A stretch of DNA of 32,844 bases. Origin: Phycisphaeraceae bacterium. GTDB lineage: Bacteria; Planctomycetota; Phycisphaerae; Phycisphaerales; Phycisphaeraceae. A program made the translations under genes and the position numbers. The DNA is taken from the NCBI GenBank assembly GCA_002704825.1, contig PAIY01000116.1, forward strand, positions 1 through 32,844, read 5' to 3'. Below the pieces are notes generated by a model. It did no database searches. It was given only the letters and a program-made list of their open reading frames with translations, and was not told where the DNA came from. Of this stretch, positions 8,756 through 17,137 are shown piece after piece. Numbering within the stretch: position 1 is the first letter of the stretch; the number at the start of each line of letters is the position of its first letter.

Positions 8756-8957
8756 GTCATTACACATACTGCTCAACAATCTCCCAACACGTCTGCACCT
8801 AAAGCCCGTGGACGAATGTCCCCTGGCTCCTGTGCGCACAATCACCTGTCAATCAAGAATCTGGTTAAACATCCCAATCATGAATTCCCAAACGCACACG
8901 CATTTGGTAAAACGGTTCATGAAGTCCAATACCTTAAACAAGAAATACTGACCTGAC

Positions 8958-10388
8958 ATGTGTGATGACCCCACCTTAGCCAAAGTATCCAACCAGACGT
9001 TCGCGTTCCCCAAGCCCATTGGACTCGTGCCGGACTTCTCGCCGGTTAAAGCGACCGTGCTGGGGTTCCGTAATCAACCTGTTGAGAAGACCATCGACGC
9101 CCTTGGCAAGCTTGTTGGTGCCGACATGCTCCAATGTGTGAATGGTGGAATTTACAAAGATATGACCACCGAGCAGGTCACCGAGATGTCCAGGCAATCC
9201 GACGTACTGATGATTGCCGATCACCTGCAGGCATGGCAGTATCAGGATCTCTTTTCGGATGTCCAATGCCCGGTTATGCTCATCGATCCGCCACTGGTCT
9301 TTCATTCATATCAGGCAGCATGTCGGCAGATGTTCCGTGATCTTGGCAACATTGTTTTACCCGGTGAAACACGCGATCGCGTCATCCAATCCATTACGGC
9401 TTTACGTGGCAAGAACTGGCTTGAGCAATCCAAAATGCTTATGGTCTGCGACCCCGATGACAAGCATCCGATGCGTGGCGATATTCAAGCTCGTGCCCAG
9501 TTGATTCATCAACTCACGGGTGTCCGCGTGATCAGCGTCCCCGTGACCCGTCTGAAAATCATGGCATCACAGGTCACCGACCAACAAGCCAAACAAGTCT
9601 GGGAGCATTGGCGGGAAAATCTGTTTGACCCCATTGATCCAGCATTGTCAGAGGAGCATCTCAACGATTGTGCTCGGCTTTATGTTGCCATGCGTCAGTT
9701 GGTTGATGAACACCAGGCCAACGCCATTGCCGTGCAGGATTTTGAGCCGTTCCTTTTCCAGAAAACCGCGATGCCCAACCTGGCACATACCGCCTTACGA
9801 TCCGAAGGCATCACCACTGCCGAAGAGGGGGACATTGCCATGCTCATCACGCAACTGCTTCTCTCTGCAGTCCATCAGCAGCAGGCGATGATGGCGAATG
9901 TGTACCTGGCATACCGTGATCAATGGGAGAAAAACAAGGCCCACGGCGAATACGATCCCGATGACGAAGCAACTGACTTTGCCCAGTGCGTGGCGGATCA
10001 GACTGCTGTGCTCTGTCACTATGGGACCGCTGGCATCGTGCCCCCGAACATGACCGATGACAAACGTTACCGCGTCATCGAAACCTTGCCTTGCTGGAAC
10101 GGGCAGTCGATGACCTTTGCTATCCCCAAACTTGGCGATGTCCTGATGGGGCGATTAGATGAAAGCAACCAGCAACTGCACATCTATCCGGGTAAAATCA
10201 CGCAGACGTTTGACGATCCCGACGGCGGTTGGTGTCGCGGGCGATGGTACGTGAACATGCCCGGCATGGATCACTTTGTTGATCATGCCTTCAGTGCTCA
10301 CTACGCGATCTGCATGCAACCCCAACCCCAGGCGTTGGCAACACTCTGTCAGACGCTGGGCCTGGATTTCTGTTTGCACAAAGGATAA
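8958..10388 (+). CDS. L-fucose/L-arabinose isomerase-like protein
   Basis: A 476-residue protein with the layout of the FucI/AraA-type sugar isomerase superfamily (COG2407-like). The N-terminal half alternates strands and helices (KPIGLVPDF, SDVLMIADHL, CPVMLIDPP). The central part has ARLYVAMRQLVDEHQANAIAVQDFEPF and TTAEEGDIAMLITQLLL, equivalent to the family's CEGD segment with E290. The C-terminal part has CHYGTAGIVPPN and SAHYAICMQ (H448), matching the family's HCG-P and His motifs. Counting 24 residues from E290, the spacing between the two acidic metal ligands of E. coli FucI, gives N314 instead of Asp. The Shine-Dalgarno is weak. Isomerase activity is therefore uncertain, and the substrate cannot be named. 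It overlaps nothing and lies 2 bp before a small membrane-protein gene. Confidence 0.62.
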   Translation: MCDDPTLAKVSNQTFAFPKPIGLVPDFSPVKATVLGFRNQPVEKTIDALGKLVGADMLQCVNGGIYKDMTTEQVTEMSRQSDVLMIADHLQAWQYQDLFSDVQCPVMLIDPPLVFHSYQAACRQMFRDLGNIVLPGETRDRVIQSITALRGKNWLEQSKMLMVCDPDDKHPMRGDIQARAQLIHQLTGVRVISVPVTRLKIMASQVTDQQAKQVWEHWRENLFDPIDPALSEEHLNDCARLYVAMRQLVDEHQANAIAVQDFEPFLFQKTAMPNLAHTALRSEGITTAEEGDIAMLITQLLLSAVHQQQAMMANVYLAYRDQWEKNKAHGEYDPDDEATDFAQCVADQTAVLCHYGTAGIVPPNMTDDKRYRVIETLPCWNGQSMTFAIPKLGDVLMGRLDESNQQLHIYPGKITQTFDDPDGGWCRGRWYVNMPGMDHFVDHAFSAHYAICMQPQPQALATLCQTLGLDFCLHKG

Positions 10389-10390
10389 CC

Positions 10391-10855
10391 ATGCCACTGT
10401 GGTCGATCATCACGATTAATGTTATTGCCGTCCCCGTCGTCTGGTGTCTGGTCGTCTGGGTGATTGCCAAAGTCTTCGGCTGGCAGAAGATCGCTCGCAT
10501 CTATCCAATGACGCATAAAATTCCCAATGAAAAGACCGTTGGCATGCAGTCACTGCGCATCGGATATTTTTCCCAATACAACAACGCCATCACATACGGT
10601 TTTAGTGACCAAGGTTTGAGTCTGCAGGTCCTCTCAATTTTCCGACTGGGGCATCCGCCGATTTTTATTCCTTGGGAAGACCTGCTGGCACAGGAGACAC
10701 GGATATTCAAGACTTTTCCTATGGTTCGGTTGGTTCTGATCAAAGACCCAAACCGTAAGCTTTTTCTCAGACCCAAACAGGTCGAACGCTTTGCCAAACT
10801 CGCGGGTGACTATTGGCCCAGGACGCAGCCTATGGATAAGACGATTGCGCAGTAA
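10391..10855 (+). CDS. Small membrane-anchored hypothetical protein
   Basis: A 154-residue protein with one N-terminal membrane span (about residues 5-28, IITINVIAVPVVWCLVVWVI) followed by a soluble domain of about 120 residues. The soluble part is rich in beta-type segments (IGYFSQYNNAITYGFSDQGLSLQVL, FIPWEDLLAQ, VRLVLIKDPNRKLFLRP) and ends with a helix, an order compatible with a bacterial PH-like domain, though this is only an impression. AAAGGA just before the ATG is a good ribosome site, and the gene starts 2 bp after the isomerase-like gene, so the two form an operon. It is convergent with the sulfatase gene. Function unknown. Confidence 0.68.
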   Translation: MPLWSIITINVIAVPVVWCLVVWVIAKVFGWQKIARIYPMTHKIPNEKTVGMQSLRIGYFSQYNNAITYGFSDQGLSLQVLSIFRLGHPPIFIPWEDLLAQETRIFKTFPMVRLVLIKDPNRKLFLRPKQVERFAKLAGDYWPRTQPMDKTIAQ

Positions 10856-10876
10856 CACACAACAAACAACAACCAA

Positions 10877-12295
10877 TCAGTTTTTTACAGATGCGGTTTT
10901 GGGCGGATGCACCGGATGATGCCATTCATTCTTGACAATGTCACGGTGATACTCCCAGAGTTCAAACAGCCCCATATGTTTGAGCAGTTCATCATCCGGC
11001 AGGGCGGGGTCGTTCGTGCATTCAAGCCAACCTGTTAACGCATCGAAGAGCTTGGATTGCAGTTCTCTCACGGTTGCATCACCGATGAGATTGTTCATCT
11101 GGTATGGATCGTTTTGATTGTCGAATAACAGCCAGGGTTCACGGTTGGGCTTTTCGATGTAGCTGTGCGTCTTGGTACGGATACCTCGCCAGGCATAGAG
11201 ATGTTGATGATGACCTTCGCTGTAACCGTGATAGTTGGCAATCAACGCGGTCTCCGGTTGTGTTGTGTTGGCGTCCGTCAGACAGGTCGATAAATCAACG
11301 CCTTGGAATGTGGCAGGTTTCTCCCAATTCAACAAGCCACAGATTGTCGGCAGCAGGTCCACTGTCCCAAAGAGCACCTCGTTCTTTTCACCACTGCCAA
11401 GTTTCTTTGGCATGCGCATCAACAGGGGGATGTCCACCGACTCCGCCCACGGTGCCTGCTTTTTCATCATGCCATGCGACCAGAGCATATCGCCATGATC
11501 CGATGTGTAGATGAATAGCGTGTTGTCGTATTCGCCGGTCTCCTTAAGCTTGTCAATGATCCGGCCGAGTTGTTCATCCAACGCAGTGACCGCTGCATAG
11601 TATTGGGCGATGGTCGTGCGACATTCTTTTTTGCCTACCAATGGATTCTGAGCATCGGGCTGGACGTTAGGCTGTAATGTGATCTTCTGCGGATCGTACA
11701 TATCCTGATACTTCTGCGGGACCTGATCATACGGATCATGCGGCGGCCCCCAGGAAACGACCATGCAAAACGGTGTGTTTTTCTCTTTGCGTGACGCCAA
11801 ATAATCCAATGCAATGTTGGTTTGAACTTCAGGTTCGTAGCCGTCTTCACGGATCACTTGAGGTGAATCGCGATAGTACTTGGGATCCATGTACGCATGC
11901 GAGCAGTTGTAGACCGCCCAATCGTCAAAGCCGAGGCGACGCGGTCCGGGTGGGGTGAACTTGGTGCGTGGTGAGCCATCCAGATGCCACTTGCCGATGT
12001 AGGCGGTGTCATAGCCGTTGTCTTTGGCGATGGTCCCAAGTGATGGTAAATCCGTCCGCACCGGCATGTCGTTGACGGGTACATTGTGACAGATCGGGTA
12101 GGTCGAAGTCAGCATCGTGCCACGGTTGGGGCAGCAGACCGGCGTGGTGGCGATCCCGTTTTCAAAGTACACACCATCTTGAGCAAGCTGATCCATCACC
12201 GGCGTGATGACATCGGGATTGCCCGCACAACCCATGGCTGAGCCACGCATTTGGTCAGCGAAAATGAGTACGACGTTGGGGTGATCCGTGGACAT
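10877..12295 (-). CDS. Type I (formylglycine) sulfatase
   Basis: A 472-residue arylsulfatase-family enzyme that would hydrolyse sulfate esters, here probably on glycans. The N-terminus NVVLIFADQMRG carries the first metal-binding Asp (D14). The sulfatase signature C-x-P-x-R is CCPNR, with C54 as the residue to be converted to formylglycine, followed by GTMLTSTYP. Further typical segments are YIGKWHLDG, FCMVVSWGPPHDPY and YTSDHGDMLWSHGM, the latter two with metal and active-site residues. No signal peptide is seen, unlike most planctomycetal sulfatases, so it probably acts in the cytoplasm. GGAG lies seven bases before the ATG. It follows the AraC-type regulator by 41 bp on the same strand and neighbours a divergent rhamnosidase, which suggests desulfation of rhamnose-containing oligosaccharides. 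Confidence 0.92.
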   Translation of the reverse strand: MSTDHPNVVLIFADQMRGSAMGCAGNPDVITPVMDQLAQDGVYFENGIATTPVCCPNRGTMLTSTYPICHNVPVNDMPVRTDLPSLGTIAKDNGYDTAYIGKWHLDGSPRTKFTPPGPRRLGFDDWAVYNCSHAYMDPKYYRDSPQVIREDGYEPEVQTNIALDYLASRKEKNTPFCMVVSWGPPHDPYDQVPQKYQDMYDPQKITLQPNVQPDAQNPLVGKKECRTTIAQYYAAVTALDEQLGRIIDKLKETGEYDNTLFIYTSDHGDMLWSHGMMKKQAPWAESVDIPLLMRMPKKLGSGEKNEVLFGTVDLLPTICGLLNWEKPATFQGVDLSTCLTDANTTQPETALIANYHGYSEGHHQHLYAWRGIRTKTHSYIEKPNREPWLLFDNQNDPYQMNNLIGDATVRELQSKLFDALTGWLECTNDPALPDDELLKHMGLFELWEYHRDIVKNEWHHPVHPPKTASVKN

Positions 12296-12336
12296 GATTG
12301 ACTCCGTTGTGAAGATACAACAGCGTCAGGCTAGCG

Positions 12337-13302
12337 TCAGCGATTGGATAAATCAAAGGCAGAAGAATCCATTTCGTTGCCGATCTGGCGATAAGATCGT
12401 GGCGAGTAGCCGATCTGTTTTCGGAAGCAACGAGAAAAATAGGCCAACTCGTCATACCCCACACGCATGGCGATTCGCGAGATGGATTGGTCTGTCAATC
12501 GCAACAGGCGACAGGCTTCTTCGCATCGCAGACGGTGAATGAAGTCTACGATCCCAACACCGGTTTTCTGTTTGAAGGTTCGAGACAAATGCGCAGGGCT
12601 CAGGTCCACCTTGGCAGCCAATTCATCGAGGCTGATCTGTTGCTGGTAATGTGATTCCAGGTGATTGACCACCTGTTCGATACGCGAGAGTGTCTGCTTG
12701 GAGAGCAGGTTGGACTGAATGGGGGGCTGTAGATCACACTGTCTTGCCACTGTGGTTAATAGTTTAAGTGTCAATGCCGTCATGGATGCTTGCCAACCGG
12801 GTTTCTGGTGTTCAGCTTCGTCGATGAGTTGGTCAAAATAAGTCTGGAATTCGAGCCTTTTTGTACGTTGGGGACGGTATTGGAAGGAGGGGACTTCCTG
12901 TTGGTATGTCACGTGATTGCGGTATAATTCATCCGTGCTGGGCAGTTCGGAGAGAATCGGTTCAAAGTGTTGAATAAACCGCGGGTCGATCAGGCAGTTG
13001 AGGACGACAAGATTCTTGGGATTCAGATAGGCATGCCAGACATGCGGACGCAGGACGATGATGGTGCCTGGTTGCAGTTGGGTGACACCACCGGCGCAAT
13101 GGTGATCGGCTGTGCCTGATTCGACATAAACCAGTTCCAGAAACAAATGGTCATGTGGCGGGACTTCACCCAGTGTCGGATAGCGAAACGCATGAACCCC
13201 CGGGGAAGTAGGCCAGTCGAATTGTGTGCGGACCAGAATGGTGGATTTTTGAAGCATGCGCAAAATTGTATAAAAACAAAACAAGCCTGTGCTAGCATTC
13301 AT
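12337..13302 (-). CDS. AraC-family transcriptional regulator
   Basis: A 321-residue regulator. The N-terminal cupin-like sensor (about 30-130) contains VPPHDHLFLELVYVESG and TQLQPGTIIVLRPHVWHAY, the pattern of sugar-sensing AraC proteins. The C-terminal double helix-turn-helix (about 215-318) contains ISLDELAAKVDLSPAHLSRTF and ISRIAMRVGYDELAYFSRCFR followed by GYSPRSYR. An in-frame ATG at 13257 is an alternative start that would keep the whole sensor; neither start has a strong ribosome site. The gene is divergent from the alpha-L-rhamnosidase (62 bp gap, very AT-rich) and directly upstream of the sulfatase, so it probably activates both in response to a rhamnose-containing ligand. Confidence 0.92.
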   Translation of the reverse strand: MNASTGLFCFYTILRMLQKSTILVRTQFDWPTSPGVHAFRYPTLGEVPPHDHLFLELVYVESGTADHHCAGGVTQLQPGTIIVLRPHVWHAYLNPKNLVVLNCLIDPRFIQHFEPILSELPSTDELYRNHVTYQQEVPSFQYRPQRTKRLEFQTYFDQLIDEAEHQKPGWQASMTALTLKLLTTVARQCDLQPPIQSNLLSKQTLSRIEQVVNHLESHYQQQISLDELAAKVDLSPAHLSRTFKQKTGVGIVDFIHRLRCEEACRLLRLTDQSISRIAMRVGYDELAYFSRCFRKQIGYSPRSYRQIGNEMDSSAFDLSNR

Positions 13303-13364
13303 CGAAAAACTTGCTTAAATTTTTTAAACTTTTGACCACAAATATCCATTGAAAGTGATCCATC

Positions 13365-15998
13365 ATGACTTGTTCGCAATATCTGCTCCCTCCCACACAC
13401 CTGACTTGTGAGTCGCTTGTTGATCCAATGGGATTGGATCGACCGACCCCCCGTTTGAGCTGGTGGGTCAATGATCAACGTCCCGATGCCATGCAGCATG
13501 CGTACCAGATTCACGTTGCTTCGGATGTTGCGTTACTCGGTGATCAACCGGACTTTTGGGATAGTGGCAAGGTGGATTCTGATCAATCTCATTTCGTGCA
13601 TTTTGCAGGACAAACTCTGACCTCGCGTCAACGCTGTTACTGGTCCGTACGGACATGGGATGGTGATGGGCAAGTCTCAGATTGGTCAAACCCTGCTGTG
13701 TTTGAGATGGGCTTGCTTGATCCCAACGATTGGCAGGCGCAATGGATCGGCTCGGAGACCTGCGGTGATCAAGACACCTATCCACCTGCACCGATGCTCC
13801 GCAGAAGGTTTGAACTCTCAGCGGCGCCTAAACAAGCTCGACTCTACATCACCGCGCTGGGGCTTTACGATTGCACCATCAACGGCCAGGCCGTCACCAA
13901 TGATCTGCTGCGTCCGGGCTGGACAGACTATGACAAGCGACTGATTTACCAGGTCTATGATGTCACGGCATTACTCGCTCAGGGCGACAATGTCATCGGC
14001 AGTATGCTTGGCGATGGCTGGTATGCGGGGCGTGTCGGTTGGATCAAGACGCGTCAAACCTATGGCCAGCAGCCGCAATTGCTCGCTCAACTGGAGATCA
14101 CGGATTGTGATGGCAAGCAAACCATCATCAACTCCGACGGATCATGGAAAACGGTTGACGGCCCGGTTCGCAGCAATGACCTGCTCATGGGCGAAGACTA
14201 CGATGCGAACTTTGAGCAACCCGCTTGGGATACCGCTGCGTTTGATGATGCGGCATGGGCGGATGTGAAATTAATGGATGCACCAACCATCCCACTTGTC
14301 GCGGTGCGCGGTCCGGCGGTGCGCCAAACCGAGCAACTTTCCCCCATCGCTGATCCGACGGAGATTGAAAAGGGAACCTATGTTTTCGACCTCGGCCAGA
14401 ACATGGTGGGGTGGTGTCACATCAGACTCACCGGCAAGCCCGGGCAGAAGATCACCTTCCGCTATGCCGAGATTCTCAAACCTGATGGAACATTGTATAT
14501 CGAAAATCTCCGAAGTGCCCGTGCGACCGACACGTTCACCTTCGGCAAAGACGGCGTCTGTGATTGGCAACCCCGATTCACCTTCCACGGTTTTCGTTAT
14601 GTTGAAATCTCCGGCTTGGATCAGGCACCATCGCGCGATGCGATCACAGGCATTGTGATTCATTCGGACACGCCTAAGACCGGCGAGTTCACATGCTCCA
14701 ATGAATTGGTTAACCAACTTCAACGCAATATCACATGGGGACAACGCGGCAATTTCCTGGAAGTCCCAACCGACTGCCCGCAACGCGATGAACGCCTGGG
14801 TTGGACCGGCGACGCGCAAGTCTTTATCCGCACCGCAGCGTTTAACATGGATGTTGCTGGCTTTTTCAACAAGTGGTTTGATGACATGGTCGATGCCCAG
14901 ACAGACAAGGGAACCATCCCTGCCGTGATTCCCAACCGTTGTGTCACCTTCAAAGAAGAACGCGAATCCCCCGGTTTTGATGGGGGACCGGCATGGGCGG
15001 ATGCTGCGGTGATCTGCCCGTGGACCATGTACCAGTGCTACGGTGATACGGATCTGATTGTCGAACGCTATGACATGCTCAAATCATTTGTCGATGCAAT
15101 GCATGACCGGTCGCATGAATTAATCCGATGTGATCCCCGTTACACCAAGGAAACCTGCTTCGGGGATTGGCTCAATCACAATGCGGTGACGTCCAACGAT
15201 CTGATCGGCACCGCTTTCATGGCTTACTGCACGAAGCTCTTTGCAAAGATGGCCAAAGCCATTGGCAAGTGTGATGACGCCAAACATTATGCTCAGATGT
15301 CTGAACAAATCCGCCAGGCCTTCTGTCACCACTTTGTCACCCCGGCAGGGCGATTGGCCAATCAGACACAAACTGCGTATCTCTTGGCACTACATTTTGA
15401 TTTGCTGCCCGAAGACCAACGTCAATTTGCTGTAGACCGATTGGCTGCTGACTTCAAACACCGCGGCACACACCTGTCCACCGGTTTTGTTGGTAGTCCG
15501 TACATCAACCTTGTTCTGACGCGCTTTGGGTATCTTGATCTGGCTTATGACCTGCTCAATCAAGATACATTCCCCAGTTGGCTTTACCCGGTCACGCAAG
15601 GGGCGACCACCATCTGGGAACGCTGGGACAGTTGGCATCACGAACGCGGCTTCCAGGACGTGGCAATGAACTCGTTTAATCACTATGCCTACGGCGCGAT
15701 CGGTGCGTGGCTTTACCAAACCGTTGCAGGCATTGAGATTGATCCGGATAAACCCGGCTACAAACACATTCTCATCGCACCACAGCCCGGCGGTGGCTTG
15801 ACCCATGCCATGGGCAAGATCGACAGTGTCTATGGCGAAATAGTCAGTCGTTGGCAGATTGATGATGCAGGTGTGTTTACACTGGACGTCACCATCCCCG
15901 CCAACACCACCGCAACGGTGACTTTACCCGACGGACAACAACATGAAGTGGGTAGCGGGCAACATCAATGGGAAGTGGGGGCGTTGGTTAACGCGTAA
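13365..15998 (+). CDS. Alpha-L-rhamnosidase, GH78
   Basis: An 877-residue glycoside hydrolase family 78 enzyme, which removes terminal alpha-L-rhamnose. The N-terminal beta domain starts with CESLVDPMGLDRPTPRLSWWV, typical of the family. The beta-sandwich domains (about 130-400) include LYITALGLYDCTING and RPGWTDYDKRLIYQVYDVT. The (alpha/alpha)6 barrel carries DCPQRDERLGWTGD, where E476 is the expected general acid, and GATTIWERWDSW, where E752 is the expected second catalytic Glu. It ends in a beta domain (HILIAPQPGGGLTHAMGKI). No signal peptide is visible, so it should act on imported oligosaccharides. It is divergent from the AraC-type regulator and convergent with oleD. Length and motifs are complete. 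Confidence 0.95.
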   Translation: MTCSQYLLPPTHLTCESLVDPMGLDRPTPRLSWWVNDQRPDAMQHAYQIHVASDVALLGDQPDFWDSGKVDSDQSHFVHFAGQTLTSRQRCYWSVRTWDGDGQVSDWSNPAVFEMGLLDPNDWQAQWIGSETCGDQDTYPPAPMLRRRFELSAAPKQARLYITALGLYDCTINGQAVTNDLLRPGWTDYDKRLIYQVYDVTALLAQGDNVIGSMLGDGWYAGRVGWIKTRQTYGQQPQLLAQLEITDCDGKQTIINSDGSWKTVDGPVRSNDLLMGEDYDANFEQPAWDTAAFDDAAWADVKLMDAPTIPLVAVRGPAVRQTEQLSPIADPTEIEKGTYVFDLGQNMVGWCHIRLTGKPGQKITFRYAEILKPDGTLYIENLRSARATDTFTFGKDGVCDWQPRFTFHGFRYVEISGLDQAPSRDAITGIVIHSDTPKTGEFTCSNELVNQLQRNITWGQRGNFLEVPTDCPQRDERLGWTGDAQVFIRTAAFNMDVAGFFNKWFDDMVDAQTDKGTIPAVIPNRCVTFKEERESPGFDGGPAWADAAVICPWTMYQCYGDTDLIVERYDMLKSFVDAMHDRSHELIRCDPRYTKETCFGDWLNHNAVTSNDLIGTAFMAYCTKLFAKMAKAIGKCDDAKHYAQMSEQIRQAFCHHFVTPAGRLANQTQTAYLLALHFDLLPEDQRQFAVDRLAADFKHRGTHLSTGFVGSPYINLVLTRFGYLDLAYDLLNQDTFPSWLYPVTQGATTIWERWDSWHHERGFQDVAMNSFNHYAYGAIGAWLYQTVAGIEIDPDKPGYKHILIAPQPGGGLTHAMGKIDSVYGEIVSRWQIDDAGVFTLDVTIPANTTATVTLPDGQQHEVGSGQHQWEVGALVNA

Positions 15999-16023
15999 TG
16001 CTGGTTTGTTTTCAAGTCATTGT

Positions 16024-16112
16024 GAACCATAGAGACACAGCGTCATAGAGCCGGAATATGACTGGAGAAGGCTTATATTTTGTCTTCTCTGTGTCTCTGT
16101 ACCTCTGTGGTT
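16024..16112. repeat. Imperfect inverted repeat between convergent genes
   Basis: The left arm starts AACCATAGAGACACAG (16024-16039) and the right arm ends in a CTCTGTGTCTCTGTACC-type stretch closing with CTGTGGTT (16086-16112). The arms are imperfect reverse complements separated by about 45 bp. It lies between the rhamnosidase and oleD, which converge, and may serve as a two-way terminator or be a palindromic mobile repeat. Confidence 0.55.
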
Positions 16113-16129
16113 ATAAAACTGTCTGAGCT

Positions 16130-17137
16130 TCAAATCTGCAATTTCAGATCTTCAGCAAGTCGTTCCATGCCTTCGTCGATTTTGACCAGGGGTTCATAAC
16201 CCAGATCGCGTTTGGCTGCGGAGATGTCAAACCAGTGATCGGTACTGAGTTGTCTTGCAACAAATCGCGTCATGATGGGCTCTTCGAGTTTGTTGCGCGT
16301 GTGATACCATTTTTCCATGATGCTGCCGACGAGGTAGGCCAGTTGGGGTGAGACGGTTTTACTCACACGGGGTTGACCGCCTGCAATGAGAATGCGATTG
16401 ATCAACTCGCGCATGGGCATCGGTTCACCATTGCTGATGAAGTACGCTTTGCCAGCACAAGCTGACCGGTGTCCCTGTTGATACAGCAGGTCCGCTGCGA
16501 GGATGTGGGCGTGTGCAGCATTGTCAATGTAGGTTGAATCCACACGGTTTGAACCATCACCAACGAGTTTGAGCTTGCCGAGTTTGGAGCGTGAGAGAAT
16601 GCGTGGCACAAGATGTCGATCGCCCGGCCCCCAGATCAGATGCGGTCGCAGGGCGGTGGTGACCAGTTCACCACTGGCATTGGCTTTGAGGATGGCACGC
16701 TCAGCCAAGGCTTTGGTCTGCGGATAGGCGGTGAGATATTTTTCGGGATACGGTGCGGATTCGTCGATGCCTGATTCGTCCTTGCCATCAAAGACGACAC
16801 TGGGCGATGACGTGTAGACCATGTTACGAACCCCAGCTTGTTTGCATGCTGAGATCAACAGGTTGGTCGCCTGTACATTGGCCTGGCGGTAGGTTTCGTA
16901 AGGTCCCCATACACCGGCTTTGGCAGCAGCGTGAATGACGACATCACAACCTTTGACCGCATCGATGATCTTGGGCAGATCGGTGGTCAGATCCAATGGG
17001 ATGCTGGGAACGCCCATGCGATCCAGGTGCGGGTAGCGGGACCGCTGGACAGCGATGACCTCGTCACCGCGTTCAAGGAGTTGCCGTGTGATGGCGGTTC
17101 CTAAAAAACCACCAGCACCGGTGACTAAAACTCTCAT
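16130..17137 (-). CDS. oleD: OleD-like 2-alkyl-3-oxoalkanoate reductase (SDR family)
   Basis: A 335-residue extended short-chain dehydrogenase/reductase. The nucleotide-binding motif TGAGGFLG is at 6-13, and the catalytic Tyr/Lys are in YPQTK (Y138, K142) with Ser near 110-111. The 3-beta-hydroxysteroid-dehydrogenase-like features (AAKAGVWGPYETYRQANVQAT, RPHLIWGPGDRHLVPR, GDGSNRVDSTYIDNAAHAH) fit OleD, which reduces the beta-ketoacid made by OleA to a beta-hydroxy acid in long-chain olefin biosynthesis. The ATG at 17137 overlaps the TGA of the OleC-like gene by 4 bp and has AAGGGG upstream, so it is preferred to the start at 17158. The tight pairing with OleC supports the assignment over a generic epimerase. 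Confidence 0.82.
   Translation of the reverse strand: MRVLVTGAGGFLGTAITRQLLERGDEVIAVQRSRYPHLDRMGVPSIPLDLTTDLPKIIDAVKGCDVVIHAAAKAGVWGPYETYRQANVQATNLLISACKQAGVRNMVYTSSPSVVFDGKDESGIDESAPYPEKYLTAYPQTKALAERAILKANASGELVTTALRPHLIWGPGDRHLVPRILSRSKLGKLKLVGDGSNRVDSTYIDNAAHAHILAADLLYQQGHRSACAGKAYFISNGEPMPMRELINRILIAGGQPRVSKTVSPQLAYLVGSIMEKWYHTRNKLEEPIMTRFVARQLSTDHWFDISAAKRDLGYEPLVKIDEGMERLAEDLKLQI

Noticed and set aside
8756..8957. Small gene between ftsH terminator and the isomerase-like gene
   Set aside because: Two overlapping short frames exist, but neither has a ribosome site or protein-like composition.
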